Positions 25,640-33,210 of a stretch of 33,210 bases of DNA are shown in pieces. How positions within the stretch are numbered: position 1 is the first letter of the stretch; the number at the start of each line of letters is the position of its first letter. The notes beneath the pieces were generated by a model. It ran no database searches. It saw only the letters and a list, made by a program, of their open reading frames with translations, and was not told the origin of the DNA. Source of the DNA: Phormidium tenue FACHB-886 (GTDB lineage Bacteria > Cyanobacteriota > Cyanobacteriia > Elainellales > Elainellaceae); the NCBI RefSeq assembly GCF_014764505.1, contig NZ_JACXWX010000055.1:1-33210 (forward strand). Reading direction: 5' to 3'. The position numbers and the translations under genes are program-made.

Positions 25640-26038
25640 TCAAGGACGACGAGCCGAAATACCCAGTTTCACACCCTTTACCGATCGCAGCTGATCCATC
25701 ACTGCAATCACTTGTCCATGTTCAACTTTTTCGTCAGCATTGATCACAACCAGCCGTTCTTGATTACCAATCAATGCTTTCACTCGTTCTGCTAAATCTT
25801 CAGTTTGGATGGGCTGGCGATCAAGAAATACTTTTCCCTGCTCATCCATCGTCACTGTAATCTTGCTTTGTTGTTGTGCCTGAGCCGTTTGTGCTTGCGG
25901 CAGGTTGACAGGCAAGCCTTCAGAGCGGCTTAAAAATAATGATGACATAATGAAAAATGTCAGAATGGCAAATACAACATCAATCATCGGCACGATGTTG
26001 ATGTAAGGAAGATCATCAGGTTCGTCAGGAATATTCAT
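25640..26038 (-). CDS. exbD: ExbD/TolR biopolymer transport protein
   Basis: A 132-aa single-span protein of the TonB energising complex. The membrane helix (about 14-36) contains the proton-path Asp in VPMIDVVFAILTFF. The periplasmic domain shows the usual pattern ending VINADEKVEHGQVIAVMDQLRSVKGVKLG. Its start overlaps the exbB stop by 4 nt, typical of exbBD pairs. In this context it belongs to iron-siderophore uptake rather than to Tol-Pal. Confidence 0.94.
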   Translation of the reverse strand: MNIPDEPDDLPYINIVPMIDVVFAILTFFIMSSLFLSRSEGLPVNLPQAQTAQAQQQSKITVTMDEQGKVFLDRQPIQTEDLAERVKALIGNQERLVVINADEKVEHGQVIAVMDQLRSVKGVKLGISARRP

Positions 26039-26694
26039 AGCGATTCACTCATAACTTTCGGTACAGAGCTAAACCCTTCATGGCGGCTCAAATGCAAAAC
26101 TTCAAGCTGGCTAGCAAACTCTTGAATCAGGGCAACCTGCCGCCGATAAAATCCTCGAAACAGGCTAGTGAAGAATAGGGCAAACAATGCCACAACTAAC
26201 CCCGCCGCCGTGGACACCAATGCCTCGCTAATGCCCCCCGTCACTTGCAATGCGCCCTCACTGCCTCCACCGGCCAGATCTATAGCGGCAAAGGATTGAA
26301 TTAGCCCTAGAACAGTCCCTAACAGTCCCAATAAAGGGGCTGCAGTAATAATCATGTCAAAGATGGAATTGAACCGCCGCAGCATGGGAAGTTCTGCTTG
26401 CGTTGCTCCTTCCAAGGTGAGGCGAAAGGCATGCGGAGGAAGGTGATCAACTTCCAACGCCTCCAGAAAAATTCGGGCAATGGGTAAATCAGCATTCTGC
26501 TTGAGTTTCAACAAAGCCGCATTAAAATCGTGCTGGTAGGTTCGCAGCACATCCCGCGCTACTCGTCGTTGACGACGGTTCACCCGAAACCAAAAAACAA
26601 GACGTTCCACAATGAGGGCGATCGCCACGACCGAGAACCCCAAAAGGGGAAACATGACGATTCCACCTGCCCAAAACAGTTCGATGATCAGCAT
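26035..26694 (-). CDS. exbB: ExbB/TolQ/MotA proton channel protein
   Basis: A 219-aa, three-helix MotA/TolQ/ExbB protein. Helices lie at about 3-30, 105-130 and 150-175; GLLGTVLGLIQSFAAI and ISEALVSTAAGLVVALFALFF are the family signature segments. With ExbD it uses the proton gradient to drive TonB. ATG 26694 (MLIIELFWAGG) is chosen because it gives the usual ExbB N-terminus; an open frame continues upstream to 26835 but its Cys-rich sequence does not look like ExbB. The first gene of the leftward iron-uptake run, divergent from tonB. Confidence 0.92.
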   Translation of the reverse strand: MLIIELFWAGGIVMFPLLGFSVVAIALIVERLVFWFRVNRRQRRVARDVLRTYQHDFNAALLKLKQNADLPIARIFLEALEVDHLPPHAFRLTLEGATQAELPMLRRFNSIFDMIITAAPLLGLLGTVLGLIQSFAAIDLAGGGSEGALQVTGGISEALVSTAAGLVVALFALFFTSLFRGFYRRQVALIQEFASQLEVLHLSRHEGFSSVPKVMSESL

Positions 26695-26828
26695 TTCAAT
26701 TGTCCACAGCAATAAAACCGACCTAAACGATCGGCAGTTACAGCAAAAGTCATCAGGATAAATCAGGCATTGCCCGTATCCCTGTACGGCTGATTTATTT
26801 AAGCAGCAATATAAATTTCGGCTACTTA

Positions 26829-26863
26829 TTAACAACTCTTCTCAAGAAGAGAGTATTTGTTAA
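26829..26863. promoter_or_regulatory. Nested palindrome in exbB-tonB region
   Basis: TTAACAA-CTCTTCT-CA-AGAAGAG-AGTAT-TTGTTAA: inner 7-bp arms (26836-26842/26845-26851) and outer 7-bp arms (26829-26835/26857-26863) with a 5-nt bulge on one side. It lies about 135 nt upstream of exbB, between divergent iron genes. Operator or leader hairpin; no known consensus is matched. Confidence 0.5.
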
Positions 26864-27050
26864 GCTACCTAATGTCAAGCACTCCTATTGAAAATTCAGA
26901 TCAAAACTTCCTGACCTGATAGAATGGCAACTTTTGCTACAGCTTATTTGTTTAACGAAACGCCAGGCTTTGCCTCCAGAGAGATTAGGTTCTAAAAACA
27001 ATAAACATATTGACAGCACGCCACTCGAATTTTAGGATGAGCAAGTTATA

Positions 27051-27064
27051 TGAAAATATTCTCA
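27051..27064. promoter_or_regulatory. Fur-like short palindrome upstream of tonB
   Basis: TGAAAATATTCTCA is a near-perfect 7+7 palindrome about 34 nt before the tonB ATG. It resembles the core of a Fur half-site pair (TGATAAT/ATTATCA) but lacks the central base and differs at two positions. Iron control of this locus is expected, so it is listed as a weak candidate. Confidence 0.3.
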
Positions 27065-27097
27065 ATAGACCTCGAATTAAATTAGTAGGTGGGGCGA

Positions 27098-28756
27098 ATG
27101 ACGGTTTCAGATACGGTCGCTCAACAACGAGATAAGCAGGAGAAAGGTCTCAAGCGCTTTGTTACCTGCAGCTTGGCGGGATCATTCATCCTACACGGGG
27201 TTTTCCTGTCGTTGAAAGTGCACGACTTTTGGCAGACTGCTTCCTCAGAACCAGGGGAAATTGCGATCGTTGTGACAGAACCTCCAGAAGACGAGCTGGC
27301 AGAGGTGATCCCGTCAGAAGAAATTTCTGAGCCTACAGCAGACTCCGATGGAGGGTCTGGTGGTGGCGGTGGTGGCGGTGGTGGTGGCACAGAAGACGCG
27401 GGTGCCGCAACAATTGTAGAAGCTCCCTCTGCCCCCCAAGCCTCTAGATCTACAGCGCCTGTCGAAGAAGAACCCGTTGCTCAGGAGGAGCCAGCAGCCG
27501 AGCCCAGCCTTGCGCCGATCGCAGAGGATATAGAAGCACCTGTCACAGAAGCACCTGTCACAGAAGCACCTGTCACAGATACAGAAGTTGAAACCCCACT
27601 AGCCGAACCGAATGAAGCTGCTGAAGCAACACCAGTGCCGCGAGACTTGAGCAATTTACTTCAAGAATTGCGACGCGCCCGTGAGCAAACAGGACAAACT
27701 ACAGCTGAGAGCAATGACCGCAATGGGCAACCCACATCTTCTAGCAGCCCTAGCGTGGGTAGCTCGAATGGAAATGGTTCATTCGGAGAGGGCGATCGCA
27801 ACTCAACCACCGCTGTTGGAACTTCTGGTTCCGGTTCTGGTTCGGGTTCGGGTAGAGGTAGCGGAACCGGGGAAGGAACGGGTTCTGGTAGAGGTAGCGG
27901 AACCGGGGAAGGAACGGGTTCTGGTGGAGGCAGCGGAACCGGGGAAGGAACAGGCGATCGCCCCGGTCGAGGTAGTCAATCCCGTGAGATCAATTGTGAA
28001 GGCTGTGATTTTGAATATCCTGACGAGGCTGACGGCGCAGAAGGAACGGCTCAAGTCGTTGTGGAAACCGATGACCAGGGACGAGTAGTATCCGTTATGC
28101 TTTCTCGCTCTAGTGGTAATGCTGCACTCGATCAAGCGGCTCTAGAGCAAGCTCGGGAGCAAGTCCGCTTAAACAATGCGCGAGCAGGGGAAAGTTACCC
28201 CATTGATGTCGACTTTGTACAGCCTAACTCAGAGGCAGCAGAACGGCTAAGAGAACGGGGCGATCGCCGCAGTATTACTATTTCTGAGCCTGAGCAAGAG
28301 TTTGTTGAAACTCCTGAAACTCCGTCTAGTGCGTCCAATCAGCCGATCGAGCAGCCATCTCCCTCGGCACCAGCCATCACTCCATCACCTAGCCCATCAC
28401 CACAGACTGATTCTTCCCCAACTCCTAGCCTAGAGGCGGAACAGAATGAGTTAGAAGCCCCATCCGCAGAAGAAGATCCAGCCAATTCAGTATCCTCTCC
28501 TGACCTCAGCACTCCTGAGCCTACCTCACCAGAGGAAACATTACCTGCTGATCCACTAACCTCTCCTCCTCCTGAAGCTCCGCCTGCTGTTGAAACTGAG
28601 GCTGAAGCTCCTCCTCCTGAAGCTCCTCCTGCTGCTGTTGAAACTGAGGCTGAAGCTCCTCCTGAAGCTCCTCCTGAAGCTCCTCCTGAAGCGGACAGTG
28701 CGGCCCCATTGCTAGAACCCATGCCTGCCACCCCTGCTGATTCACCTGCGCTTTGA
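27098..28756 (+). CDS. tonB: TonB family protein with Gly-rich repeats and long tail
   Basis: A 552-aa TonB-like energy transducer. One uncleaved N-terminal membrane helix (about 20-40, FVTCSLAGSFILHGVFLSL) is followed by a long acidic, Pro/Glu/Ala-rich periplasmic linker with a Gly run and three GSGRGSGTGEGT units. A TonB C-terminal domain follows at about 295-375: CEGCDFEYPDEADGAEG, VVVETDDQGRVVSVMLSRSSGNAALDQAALEQA. The CxxC at its start is common in cyanobacterial TonB. The domain is not terminal: about 175 more residues rich in Pro, Glu, Ala and Ser follow. ATG 27098 has AGGTGG at 27087-27092; GTG 27089 is an alternative. Divergent from exbB, it completes the ExbB-ExbD-TonB motor. Confidence 0.9.
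   Translation: MTVSDTVAQQRDKQEKGLKRFVTCSLAGSFILHGVFLSLKVHDFWQTASSEPGEIAIVVTEPPEDELAEVIPSEEISEPTADSDGGSGGGGGGGGGGTEDAGAATIVEAPSAPQASRSTAPVEEEPVAQEEPAAEPSLAPIAEDIEAPVTEAPVTEAPVTDTEVETPLAEPNEAAEATPVPRDLSNLLQELRRAREQTGQTTAESNDRNGQPTSSSSPSVGSSNGNGSFGEGDRNSTTAVGTSGSGSGSGSGRGSGTGEGTGSGRGSGTGEGTGSGGGSGTGEGTGDRPGRGSQSREINCEGCDFEYPDEADGAEGTAQVVVETDDQGRVVSVMLSRSSGNAALDQAALEQAREQVRLNNARAGESYPIDVDFVQPNSEAAERLRERGDRRSITISEPEQEFVETPETPSSASNQPIEQPSPSAPAITPSPSPSPQTDSSPTPSLEAEQNELEAPSAEEDPANSVSSPDLSTPEPTSPEETLPADPLTSPPPEAPPAVETEAEAPPPEAPPAAVETEAEAPPEAPPEAPPEADSAAPLLEPMPATPADSPAL
27533..27577 (+). repeat. 15-bp tandem repeat x3 in tonB
   Basis: gaagcacctgtcaca occurs three times without a mismatch at 27533, 27548 and 27563. 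It encodes (EAPVT)3 in the linker and keeps the frame. Confidence 0.9.
27851..27958 (+). repeat. 36-bp tandem repeat x3 in tonB
   Basis: Units begin at 27851, 27887 and 27923. The first two are identical and the third has a few changes (GGTGGAGGC). They encode GRGSGTGEGTGS-type 12-residue units, so copy number can change without a frameshift. Their length and identity suggest recent expansion. Confidence 0.9.
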
Positions 28757-28819
28757 GAAAATAAGAATAAAAAGCGCTAAAATTACAGCACTTCGCACTG
28801 AAACAAAACCAAAGTATTG

Positions 28820-28990
28820 TCAGCAATTGGTGGAGAAAGCGAAGAAGGATACGATCCAACGCTTGGATGGGGACGCTACAGCTCTCATTTATTCCAAAGC
28901 ACGCTGCTTTGTCGCGATGAAAACCTGAAGCTGGTTAACGATCTAGCAACAAACTACAAAATTAGCGACGATCGTAAAGTTTGGACTGTA
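28820..28990 (+). pseudogene. Fragment of NikA/OppA-like binding protein
   Basis: The frame reads EEGYDPTLGWGRYSSHLFQS, then [20 protein letters not shown] and [10 protein letters not shown]. This is the N-terminal part of a family 5 peptide/nickel ABC substrate-binding protein (YDP-x-GWG-x-Y, LFQSTLL, VNDLA, WTV are typical). There is no start, no signal peptide and no continuation: at about 28990 the sequence changes to an alcohol dehydrogenase remnant on the other strand. About 57 residues of some 500 remain. Confidence 0.7.
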
Positions 28991-29276
28991 CTACCACAGG
29001 CAATTGGGAAGGGAACAACGACGCGATCGCCAATTTTGATGTTTTTGACAGCGCTTCCCAGTTCAACGAGTTCCCCTATAAATTCATGACCCAGGGTATC
29101 ACTCTGTTCCATGATGGGAATATAGTGGGAATATAGCCGTCATACAAGTGAAAATCAGACCCGCAGATAACGGTGTGACGTAATTTTCACCACTGCATCA
29201 CGCGGATTAATAATCTTAGGATCGGGTACAGTTTCTACCCCTATCTTATTAACCCCTTGCAACAAACGGCTTTCAT
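28991..29276 (-). pseudogene. N-terminal remnant of a second zinc alcohol dehydrogenase
   Basis: Minus-strand frames give [42 protein letters not shown] and, in another frame, [20 protein letters not shown] with [13 protein letters not shown]. These are consecutive pieces of the first about 105 residues of the intact dehydrogenase encoded at 29317-30486, broken by frameshifts, a missing ITST-x-CGSD core and an internal stop. It lies directly downstream of the intact copy in the same orientation. It resembles other members of the family (VPFPIACG) at least as much as its neighbour, so it may be an older paralogue rather than a fresh duplication. Confidence 0.8.
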
Positions 29277-29316
29277 CGGTTCCCCCCCTTCAATTACGAG
29301 TGGTCACTTAGCTGTT

Positions 29317-30486
29317 TCAAGGCTGTAGCATCACTTTGATACAGTTATCTTTTTTGTGCTTGAATAGCTCGAACCCCTGCTTTGTTTCAGACAGCGGCAA
29401 ACGATGTGTGAACACAGTTGAAGGATCAACGTCGCCTTGCAAAACGTGATCGATCAGCCTGGGAATATACTTCTGACCAAACATCTGTGCCATCCGGAAC
29501 GTCAGCCCCTTGTTGATGGCAGCTCCCATCGGCATTTTGTCAATAAACCCTCCATAAACGCCCATGATCGACAGTGTGCCACCCTTACGACACGACACAA
29601 TCATTTGCCTGAGAACATGAGGACGATCGGTTTCTAGCCGCACCGCCTGTTTAGCTTTGTCATAAATTCCCATCGCACCTGTGCCATGCGCTTCCATCCC
29701 AACAGCATCAATACAGGCATCAGGTCCGCGCCCTCCTGTCATCTCTTTGAGGGCTTCGCCTGCATCCACTTCTTCGTAGTTAATAGTTTCTGCTTTAGCA
29801 AAATCTCTGGCGAGCTGCAGCCGCTCGGGAACGCGATCGATCCCAATCACTCGTTCTGCACCCAGCAGATAGGCACTCCGCATTGCGAATTGCCCAACTG
29901 GACCACATCCCCAAACGGCAACAATTTGCCCTGGCTGGATATTACACAGATCTGCACCCATGTAGCCTGTAGGGAAGGCATCAGAGATCGGCAATAGCTT
30001 TTCGTCAGGGAGGTCTTTGGGAACTTTAATTGCACCGTGGTCTGCAAATGGGATGCGGACATATTCTGCAAAGGAGCCAGCATAGCCGCCAAACAAGTGG
30101 GAGTAGCCATAGATCCCCGATGTCCCAAAGCCAAACAGCTTCTCCTGCATTGAAGCGTTGGGGTTGGAGTTATCGCACAGCGACCACATCTGCTGATCGC
30201 AATAGATGCAGTGACCACAGCCAATCATAGAGGAAACTACCACCCGATCGCCTTTTTGCAGCTTCTTCACTTCCCGCCCAACCTCTACGATTTCGCCCAT
30301 AAATTCGTGACCTATAATGTCACCGGCTTCCATCGTTGGAATGTAGCCATCGTAGATGTGTAAGTCAGACCCACAGATAGTAGTAGAGGTAACTTTAAGG
30401 ATGGCATCGCGCGGGTTGAGAATTTTGGGATCGGACACGTTTTCTACCCGCACATCATGAGCGCCGTGCCAACAAACTGCTTTCAT
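29317..30486 (-). CDS. Zinc-dependent alcohol/formaldehyde-type dehydrogenase
   Basis: A 389-aa medium-chain dehydrogenase, in style like glutathione-independent formaldehyde dehydrogenases. Catalytic zinc ligands are in TTICGSDLHIYDG and GHEFMGEIVEVG; the structural-zinc loop is GCGHCIYCDQQMWSLCD. The cofactor fold is VAVWGCGPVGQFAMRSA, followed by GIDRVPERLQLA suggesting NAD. The substrate is unknown. ATG 30486 is the start; the gene is monocistronic. A truncated relative lies just downstream. Confidence 0.92.
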   Translation of the reverse strand: MKAVCWHGAHDVRVENVSDPKILNPRDAILKVTSTTICGSDLHIYDGYIPTMEAGDIIGHEFMGEIVEVGREVKKLQKGDRVVVSSMIGCGHCIYCDQQMWSLCDNSNPNASMQEKLFGFGTSGIYGYSHLFGGYAGSFAEYVRIPFADHGAIKVPKDLPDEKLLPISDAFPTGYMGADLCNIQPGQIVAVWGCGPVGQFAMRSAYLLGAERVIGIDRVPERLQLARDFAKAETINYEEVDAGEALKEMTGGRGPDACIDAVGMEAHGTGAMGIYDKAKQAVRLETDRPHVLRQMIVSCRKGGTLSIMGVYGGFIDKMPMGAAINKGLTFRMAQMFGQKYIPRLIDHVLQGDVDPSTVFTHRLPLSETKQGFELFKHKKDNCIKVMLQP

Positions 30487-31042
30487 AATGACTAATCCTT
30501 TGAGTGAGGTCGTCCTGATGGCCCACCATCATTTGTGCAAATTTCACCCTAATATCATAAACTGCTACCTCTTTAAGGTTCTTGTGAATTGCAGCAAGTC
30601 CTCAAAGTTATGCCAGAAGTGGTAATTCCTTCTGTGAGTCTTTCGATCGCTAATGTCTTTATTTACTGAACCAATCAGTTCACTCTTATGTTGCCTAAGA
30701 AAAGTTTTGAATATCACACACTAGTGTTACAAAATGCTCTGTAAGTAATTGAAAACTAACACAATCACTCAGGTTAGGCTGTTGAGCAATTGAAATAGGG
30801 ACTTAAAATATTTAGGTTTAACCTCTCTCAGGCGAGATGACATCCCTTGAGATAACCCGCCTTGCACTAGCAAAGATTTGTAGCCCAGCCAGAGATATTT
30901 CAATCAATGTATCGCGCTATACTTCTACAATTTTTGCCGAAGGTGTATGGCGTGCTATGGTGTGTCTCACCGTTCCCGTCCTATCTCTGCTTGCTAGATT
31001 CTGCTCGATTCCATTTGCTGAGAGAGAGTTTTCGAAATATTC
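30487..31042. other. Intergenic region without recognisable gene
   Basis: About 556 nt between the dehydrogenase start and the LysE gene end. Two overlapping plus-strand open frames near 30837-31122 have no family features, no clear ribosome site, and one runs into the LysE gene, so I do not call them. The dehydrogenase promoter should be in the right-hand 200 nt (30487-30700), which is AT-rich. Confidence 0.5.
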
Positions 31043-31678
31043 CTACTTTTGGTCAGCTACAGCAACATAGGCTCCAAGTCCGATTAAAGTACAACCAGAA
31101 GCAATACGTTGACCCCGCCTAAATCCAGAGCTTGAGCGCAATCTCTGCCCGATCGCTCCTGCGAATGTAGCTACAACAAAATCAACTGTAAAATTGAATA
31201 GATCTGTAATTAAACCTAGAACCAAAAATTGCACAAAAACATTACCATTTGCAACATCAATAAACTGTGGGATAAACGCAAGGAAGAATAGTGCTGTTTT
31301 AGGATTTAAAATCTCAGTCACAACACCTTGAGAGAAGGCATTTCCTTTACGCTGTGGCTTTACTACTGTATTGGAATCGATCAATACTGCATTTCGGTTT
31401 AAGAGGGTTCGGAGTCCTAAGTAAAGCAGATAAGCCGCTCCCACATATTTCACAATAGCGAACGCTATAGCAGAAGTCATTAACAGGCTTGAGACTCCGA
31501 TCGCTGCGGCAACAACGTGGAACAATCCTCCCACAAACAGCCCCAGAGCAGATGAAAACCCTTCAGCTTTACCGCCGTTTAGGCTACGCGCCAGTGTATA
31601 GAGAATACCTGGACCTGGAGTAATGCTGAGAATAAAAGCGGCTACAAAGAAAACACCAAGGGTTGCAAGATCGGGCAT
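31043..31678 (-). CDS. LysE/RhtB family exporter
   Basis: A 211-aa inner-membrane protein with about six hydrophobic helices. Family signatures are FILSITPGPGILYTLARSL at residues 15-33, KYVGAAYLLYLGLRTL, and FSQGVVTEILNPKTALFFLAFIPQF. The LysE/RhtB family exports amino acids and similar small metabolites; the substrate cannot be read from sequence. ATG 31678; transcribed away from the alpha/beta hydrolase across a 186-nt divergent gap. Confidence 0.93.
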   Translation of the reverse strand: MPDLATLGVFFVAAFILSITPGPGILYTLARSLNGGKAEGFSSALGLFVGGLFHVVAAAIGVSSLLMTSAIAFAIVKYVGAAYLLYLGLRTLLNRNAVLIDSNTVVKPQRKGNAFSQGVVTEILNPKTALFFLAFIPQFIDVANGNVFVQFLVLGLITDLFNFTVDFVVATFAGAIGQRLRSSSGFRRGQRIASGCTLIGLGAYVAVADQK

Positions 31679-31864
31679 ATTAAATCCTGTAAACGTTATA
31701 TGTAATGACTTCTCAATTTTTTAGTTCGGAAAGAACCCTTTGCTTCATGATATTGCAGCAATTCATCCTCGACTAAACTATCAATTCTACCTTGAGAGAG
31801 TTCTTAAATACTGTGCTTCCGCTTAAGGTCAATTGATAATCTGCTGCAGAGGTTCACCCTTACT

Positions 31865-32980
31865 ATGCTCATGCCCCTCGATTTTCTTCTGCGCTGGCTG
31901 TCGGGTCTGCTAACAATTGCCTTTCTGGGGGGTGGAGGCTACATACTCTATCAATGGTATGAAGGCGAATTGGTTAGCGATCGCTGGCTCATTCTGGGTT
32001 CAGCTATGCTGCTGTGGTCATTTTTAGGATTCCTGCCGATTTTATTGTTCCATCGGCGGGGCAGAGATGAACCGAAACCCGTCCGCAGCAGCGAGGTGCA
32101 GCGCCTCGTTCGACCAGATGGCAGCGAAATCCAGGTTGAGTTTTATGGCTCAGAACACGCCCCTACTATTATTCTGACGCATGGTTGGGGACCTGATAGC
32201 ACCGTTTGGTATTACGCCAAAAAGCAACTCACCGATCGGTTTCGCGTCATCACCTGGGATTTACCTGGTTTAGGCAAATCGAAAAAGTCGGATAATCGAG
32301 ATTATTCACTAGAGAAATATGCCTGCGACCTAGAAGCCGTCTTGAATTTGGCAGGAGATCAGCCGGTTATCTTATTGGGGCACAGCATGGGCGGCATGAT
32401 TTTACTCACGTTCTGCCGCTTGTTTCCTCAACATCTAGGGCAGCGGGTTGCCGGCTTAATTGTCGTAGATACAACTTACACCAATCCCCTTAAAACCACT
32501 ATTTTCAGTAAGCTACTGCTGGCATTGCAGAAGCCTGTGCTAGAACCCTTACTTTACCTGGCGATCTTCCTCTCTCCCCTGCTATGGCTCACAAGCTGGC
32601 TGAGTTATTTAAATGGTTCCACGCTACTAACTACGAAAATTTCTGGATTTACAGGCAGAGAAACACGAGGGCAGCTTAATTTTTCAACGCTGATTGGGCT
32701 GAAGTCACCGCCGGGTGTGCTGGCGCGGGGAGTGCTGGCAATGCTGAGATTTAATGAAACGGAAACCCTGCCCAAGATCTCCATTCCCACTTTGGTAGTA
32801 GTTGGGCAGTCTGACATTGCCACCCGGCCTTTTGCCAACAAGCGAATCAGTCAGGTAGTGCCTCGGGCAGAACTTGCTGTTTTGGCTCCAGGTGGGCACA
32901 TGGGGCTGATGGAGCGCAATCAACAATTTTCAGAAGTCGTTCGGGCATTTAGTGTGGCTTGTCTTGGCTTAAAGCGGTAA
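31865..32980 (+). CDS. Membrane-anchored alpha/beta hydrolase
   Basis: A 371-aa protein. Two hydrophobic helices at the N-terminus (about 5-28 and 40-62) anchor it, followed by an alpha/beta hydrolase domain. Seen: ILTHGWGPDSTVWYYAKKQL (oxyanion region), WDLPGLGKSKKSD, nucleophile elbow LLGHSMGGMI, an Asp in VVVGQSDIATRP and a catalytic His in APGGHMGLMER. The substrate is unknown; an ester or lipid is likely given the membrane anchor. ATG 31865 or the next ATG at 31871 (MPLDFLL) are both possible; no strong ribosome site separates them. Confidence 0.9.
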   Translation: MLMPLDFLLRWLSGLLTIAFLGGGGYILYQWYEGELVSDRWLILGSAMLLWSFLGFLPILLFHRRGRDEPKPVRSSEVQRLVRPDGSEIQVEFYGSEHAPTIILTHGWGPDSTVWYYAKKQLTDRFRVITWDLPGLGKSKKSDNRDYSLEKYACDLEAVLNLAGDQPVILLGHSMGGMILLTFCRLFPQHLGQRVAGLIVVDTTYTNPLKTTIFSKLLLALQKPVLEPLLYLAIFLSPLLWLTSWLSYLNGSTLLTTKISGFTGRETRGQLNFSTLIGLKSPPGVLARGVLAMLRFNETETLPKISIPTLVVVGQSDIATRPFANKRISQVVPRAELAVLAPGGHMGLMERNQQFSEVVRAFSVACLGLKR

Positions 32981-32993
32981 TTTGTTTAGAACC

Positions 32994-33089
32994 GATCGCT
33001 GCTCCAGATCGTCTCCTAGTGCCTGAGTGGCAGATGTTTAGGTGAAGCGAAAGCAGCGATCTAGACTTCACCCACTCAGCTAATAGGAG
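32994..33089 (+). other. Structured region downstream of the hydrolase
   Basis: CTCCTA (33013-33018) and CTGAGTGG (33023-33030) pair in nested order with CCACTCAG (33072-33079) and TAGGAG (33084-33089), giving a 6+8-bp stem with a 4x4 internal loop. GATCGCTGCT (32994-33003) also pairs perfectly with AGCAGCGATC (33052-33061), which lies in the loop, so the two helices could form a pseudoknot or exchange. No T tract follows; not a standard terminator. Confidence 0.4.
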
Positions 33090-33210
33090 CACGCTCAAAT
33101 TTTGGGTCGAGTAGAGAGGGTTTCTCTGATGTTTAGGCTTGGTTTGTATTCCCCGTTGCTCTCACCTTTCGGAACACGAGAGTGTCACAAGATTCAGCCT
33201 TGCATTGTTG

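Noticed and set aside
26695-26835. 47-residue N-terminal extension of ExbB
   Set aside because: Cys-rich, unlike ExbB; the normal N-terminus begins at ATG 26694.
27361-27387. GGTGGCGGT run as a CRISPR or regulatory repeat
   Set aside because: Simple in-frame polyglycine codons in the tonB linker; no spacers or repeats beyond that.
27681-28088. Overlapping 135-aa frame within tonB
   Set aside because: An out-of-frame reading of the Gly-rich repeats; repetitive EVAEPGKERVLV pattern is an artefact of the 36-bp units.
28339-28859. Minus-strand Gly/Ala-rich frames opposite the tonB tail
   Set aside because: Antisense of the Pro/Glu/Ala codons; no start signals and compositionally forced.
30837-31122. 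Two overlapping plus-strand frames before LysE
   Set aside because: No recognisable family, no ribosome site, and one overlaps the end of the LysE gene antisense.
1-33210. tRNA, rRNA, CRISPR array, integrase or transposase genes
   Set aside because: None seen on reading the sequence; only short palindromes and MITE-like repeats were found.

Overview
The window looks like cyanobacterial chromosome. It has many GCGATCGC-type (HIP1) octamers and GATCG-rich stretches, a secreted SLH-motif protein, and a cyanobacterial-style TonB with a CxxC motif. This is inferred from composition and gene content; no rRNA or other marker gene is present.

Layout. (1) 1-1536: a 20-bp-arm palindrome, a small orphan gene, a strong convergent terminator and a short secreted SLH-motif protein. 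(2) 1537-13274: a tyrosine/homogentisate catabolism island. On the minus strand are an Lrp/AsnC regulator, an uncharacterised 300-aa protein and fumarylacetoacetase. Divergently, on the plus strand, a tight seven-gene run encodes HPPD, homogentisate dioxygenase, a haem-oxygenase-like diiron protein, a plant AAE17/18-like acyl-activating enzyme, a D-2-hydroxyacid dehydrogenase, an aminotransferase and a monoacylglycerol-lipase-like hydrolase. No maleylacetoacetate isomerase gene is visible. (3) 13275-22176: a beta-oxidation block with an acyl-CoA-synthetase-like protein lacking several catalytic residues, FadN-type HAD/ECH fusion, thiolase and an E. coli FadE-type acyl-CoA dehydrogenase. This is unusual because well-studied cyanobacteria lack a beta-oxidation cycle. 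(4) 22177-28756: iron-siderophore uptake. exbB-exbD-fecC-fecD-fecE run leftward and end in a decayed AraC regulator; tonB is divergent and has Gly-rich repeats and a long tail after its C-terminal domain. (5) 28757-33210: a gene graveyard (fragments of a NikA-like binding protein and of a second zinc alcohol dehydrogenase), an intact zinc alcohol/formaldehyde-type dehydrogenase, a LysE-family exporter and a membrane-anchored alpha/beta hydrolase.

Together, regions 2 and 3 would let the cell convert tyrosine to fumarate and acetoacetate, activate acids to CoA esters, release fatty acids from acylglycerols and oxidise them to acetyl-CoA: a heterotrophic or recycling capacity on about 20 kb. The best candidates for undescribed biology are the diiron protein with its co-operonic acyl-activating enzyme, the 300-aa companion of fumarylacetoacetase, and the predicted pseudo-acyl-CoA synthetase that heads the fad block behind a start-proximal hairpin.
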